This document shows, piece after piece, positions 62,345 to 64,000 of a stretch of DNA of 64,000 bases; position 1 is the first letter of the stretch, and every line of letters starts with the position of its first letter. Origin of the DNA: Blastocatellia bacterium. GTDB taxonomy: Bacteria > Acidobacteriota > Blastocatellia > Pyrinomonadales > Pyrinomonadaceae. A program made the position numbers and the translations under genes. Location: positions 186,001-250,000 of the forward strand of contig PMSM01000005.1 in assembly GCA_003168335.1 (NCBI GenBank), read 5' to 3'. A model generated the notes under the pieces. That model made no database searches. It was not told where the DNA came from and saw nothing but the letters and a program-made list of their open reading frames with translations.

Positions 62345-62560
62345 TTATGCTTCTTCAGCTTCGCGCTTACGCCGCGAGCGGTCGCGGACGATTGCCAGCA
62401 CGATCATTACCATCATCACCACGAAGACTACGACAATCGCGAACTTAACCAGCGCCAGCAGGAAGCCGACCAGAACGATTAGTTGTTTGAGCAAGGCTAC
62501 GATTAGAAGAATGAGTGCTAGTACGGCGCTGCCGCGACCGAATGCGTATAGGATTGCCAT
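62345..62560 (-). CDS. Small membrane protein
   Basis: A 71-residue, extremely hydrophobic protein has two closely spaced helices (VLALILLIVALLKQLIVLVG and FAIVVVFVVMMVMIVLAIVR) and a basic C-terminal tail (RDRSRRKREAEEA). I do not recognise the family. The start ATG 62560 has AGAGG at 8-12 nt, a plausible ribosome-binding site. It lies between the M23 and B-box genes on the same strand. Confidence 0.65.
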   Translation of the reverse strand: MAILYAFGRGSAVLALILLIVALLKQLIVLVGFLLALVKFAIVVVFVVMMVMIVLAIVRDRSRRKREAEEA

Positions 62561-62617
62561 GAGTGAATACCTCTTTATCTTTGAGAAACAGGTCTAATAA
62601 GTCCTAGATGACCTGTC

Positions 62618-63382
62618 CTACTTAAATCGTGCTGAGCGAAGTTGGCGCGGGCTCGCGTGGGTAGGGAAATCATCACTACCGAATCTTCCGGCTCCGGTTG
62701 GCCAACTCGCCACCACCGAAGGCGGAGGACTATTCGTATCGAACCCCCGTAATTCTTCCCGCCGCCGGCGGCGCTTCAAATAATCGAACAACATATATGC
62801 GCCCAGGATAACGAGAGCTACAGGCAACGTTCGGCGCACGGGAAACTGCATGCCGAGCAGGGTGTGCGCCAAAAAGATCAAACCCAGGGCGACCAGCGTC
62901 ACGCCCCATGCGACTGGATTGCCATAAAGCTGACGGGTAATCGCATCTTCTTCCGCGTCAGGCGCCAGGCCCGCGCGCATCAGTTGCGCTGTACGGCAGG
63001 CATCGATCGCTGCGAACAGCCAGGTGCCGATCACTCCAAGCACAAAGAAGGTGACCCCGTCGGTAACCACCGCCATCTGAAAAAAGCTGGCGAAGATGGC
63101 GAAGTGAACGATCGCTTTTGACGTCTGCCCGTTGTAAGCAGCGCCCAGCCCCGGGACAAAAAATGAAAGCAACGTAGCGATAAAGGGTGAAGTCTTGCGG
63201 CGGATGACCTGCGAGTCGGTGGTGCGCGAGTGTTGATAACGCAGCAGCTCGACGCCCGCGACGATGCAATCCTGGCAAAGCGGAAACCCGCGTATGCGAT
63301 GATCGCAAGCGGGGCAGAGCGGCCGTGCGCACTGGCTGCATTGCACAGCAGCCGGGTTCTTTGTGTGATAAGCGCAGTTCAT
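62618..63382 (-). CDS. B-box zinc-finger multi-TM protein
   Basis: The 254-residue protein starts with a B-box-type zinc finger (MNCAYHTKNPAAVQCSQCAR, then PLCPACDHRIRGFPLCQDC). Five or so transmembrane helices follow (for example FIATLLSFFVPGLGAAYNGQ and VALVILGAYMLFDYLKRRRR), including the FVPGLGAAYNGQ motif of TM2-like proteins. A Ser/Pro-rich cytoplasmic tail ends the protein. Such B-box/TM2 proteins are frequent in Acidobacteriota and are of unknown function. The start is ATG 63382. Confidence 0.8.
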   Translation of the reverse strand: MNCAYHTKNPAAVQCSQCARPLCPACDHRIRGFPLCQDCIVAGVELLRYQHSRTTDSQVIRRKTSPFIATLLSFFVPGLGAAYNGQTSKAIVHFAIFASFFQMAVVTDGVTFFVLGVIGTWLFAAIDACRTAQLMRAGLAPDAEEDAITRQLYGNPVAWGVTLVALGLIFLAHTLLGMQFPVRRTLPVALVILGAYMLFDYLKRRRRREELRGFDTNSPPPSVVASWPTGAGRFGSDDFPTHASPRQLRSARFK

Positions 63383-63444
63383 CGAATTAGATGCTCAGTG
63401 ATAACTTAAAACCTTCAGCTTGTCGCAGCCCCCTTCATCCCGAG

Positions 63445-63467
63445 CCCTGCCTGACGGTCGGGCTACT
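63445..63467. repeat. Half copy of the cagcccgaccgtcaggga family
   Basis: The segment ccctgcctgacggtcgggct (within 63445-63467) is a single arm related to the inverted repeat at 19398-19470. It sits between two genes and has no second arm. Confidence 0.6.
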
Positions 63468-63478
63468 GTCCGGCGGCC

Positions 63479-64000
63479 TCAACGGTTCTTCTGATCGGCG
63501 CTTCCAACCTTCGGTTTGCTTTGCGAGGCGTTATTCTTCGTGCCCGGCGCCGCGCTGTTTTGATTCGATGTATTCTGATTCTTGTTCGCATCATTTCCTT
63601 TTTCCGAGTCTTCACCGCCGCCCATCAGATCGTTAACGCTGCCGGCCAATTGCTTCACTCCGTTGGGCAGCGCCGAACTTCTGGAGGCGTTGCCGGCGGT
63701 CCGCTCAGCTAATTGCAGACTGGCATGATAGATTCCGCCAACGGAGCCGTCGGTCGAAACAGTATTCGTCAAGACGAATACTGATACCAGCAGCATCGTC
63801 GCTACTGAAGCGAGCTGAGGCGAAACGATCGGATCGAGAGCGCCGCGCAGCCACTCTACCAGACGAGACTTCAATGGTGCGCGAACTTCCTGCGGAAGAA
63901 CATTGCCAATTGTGCTTTGCAAGATGCGGGCTTCGAGGCCGGCGGGCACTGCCAACTCGTCCTGTTTGTAGGTATAACAAGCACCGATTGCCCGGACGAC
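63479..64000 (-). CDS. Single-TM protein, anti-sigma-factor-like (5' end outside window)
   Basis: The frame is open to the window edge, so the N-terminus is missing. About 173 codons are visible. They begin with a segment resembling the end of a small Cys/helical domain (AIGACYTYKQDELAVPAGLE) and an ARILQSTIGNVL helix. One transmembrane segment follows (SVATMLLVSVFVLTNTVS), then an Asn/Ser/Lys-rich low-complexity tail. The layout is that of anti-sigma factors with an N-terminal zinc domain, but the diagnostic part lies outside the window, so this is a guess from layout. Confidence 0.6.
   Translation of the reverse strand, partial: VVRAIGACYTYKQDELAVPAGLEARILQSTIGNVLPQEVRAPLKSRLVEWLRGALDPIVSPQLASVATMLLVSVFVLTNTVSTDGSVGGIYHASLQLAERTAGNASRSSALPNGVKQLAGSVNDLMGGGEDSEKGNDANKNQNTSNQNSAAPGTKNNASQSKPKVGSADQKNR

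Noticed and set aside
1-64000. CRISPR array
   Set aside because: Repeats are palindromic, of mixed families and irregularly spaced. No series of regular direct repeats with unique spacers and no cas gene was found.

Overview
The window looks like a chromosomal segment from a high-GC, Gram-negative soil-type bacterium, most likely Acidobacteriota (Blastocatellia-like). This is inferred from gene content and style: an Oar-like TonB-dependent receptor with a carboxypeptidase-regulatory N-terminus, an S46 dipeptidyl peptidase, DUF6335 and DUF5996 proteins, the futalosine menaquinone route, VIT/VWA proteins, and TonB C-terminal domains on unusual scaffolds. No ribosomal RNA or ordinary tRNA gene was found. 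The one clear RNA gene is a tmRNA (ssrA, 43969-44361) with a consensus promoter and a readable tag ORF.

Layout. 1-5.2 kb: end of gatB, then SDR oxidoreductase, TPR-TonB protein, dtd and a lipoprotein cyclophilin on the plus strand, and a DUF6335 gene on minus. 5.5-13 kb: aconitase, PPK2 kinase, DUF5996 protein and aldehyde dehydrogenase, separated by palindrome-rich spacers. 13-19.3 kb (minus): a large outer-membrane receptor, a frameshifted DUF1080-type gene and a two-gene ABC exporter. 19.6-23.1 kb: GDT1-type transporter, MFS transporter, and a BlaI/M56 pair bracketed by two copies of one palindromic element. 23.2-27.1 kb (minus): mqnD, mqnE, a UbiA-family prenyltransferase, a small membrane protein and ubiX, a coherent menaquinone cluster. 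27.3-33.9 kb: tilS, ftsH, a VWA protein, a DAO-family oxidase and a two-domain rhodanese. 34-40 kb: a TIR/beta-helix protein, an esterase, a Uma2 nuclease-fold protein and PBP1A. 40.3-43.9 kb: a small accessory region upstream of ssrA with a degraded toxin-antitoxin pair, a patatin operon and a double-HTH/GIY-YIG fusion. 44.4-64 kb: murI, rph, secreted and TonB/VIT-VWA proteins, a SET protein, a histidine kinase, selA, an MXAN_5187-like gene, cold shock protein, S46 peptidase, M23 peptidase and small membrane proteins.

Two themes stand out. First, at least eight different families of dispersed palindromic repeats sit between genes, and one family lies in frame inside two genes (the DAO oxidase and murI). 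Second, 3'-terminal remnants of paralogues lie near intact copies (DUF5996 at 8658-8759, DAO at 33862-33966), suggesting duplication followed by deletion.

The best candidates for undescribed biology are the TIR/beta-helix protein (33979-35592), the patatin plus 120-residue partner (41069-42929) and the HTH-HTH-GIY-YIG protein (43134-43898). Their architectures suggest conflict or defence functions, but the sequence alone does not prove this. All family calls come from motif recognition by eye. No database search was run.
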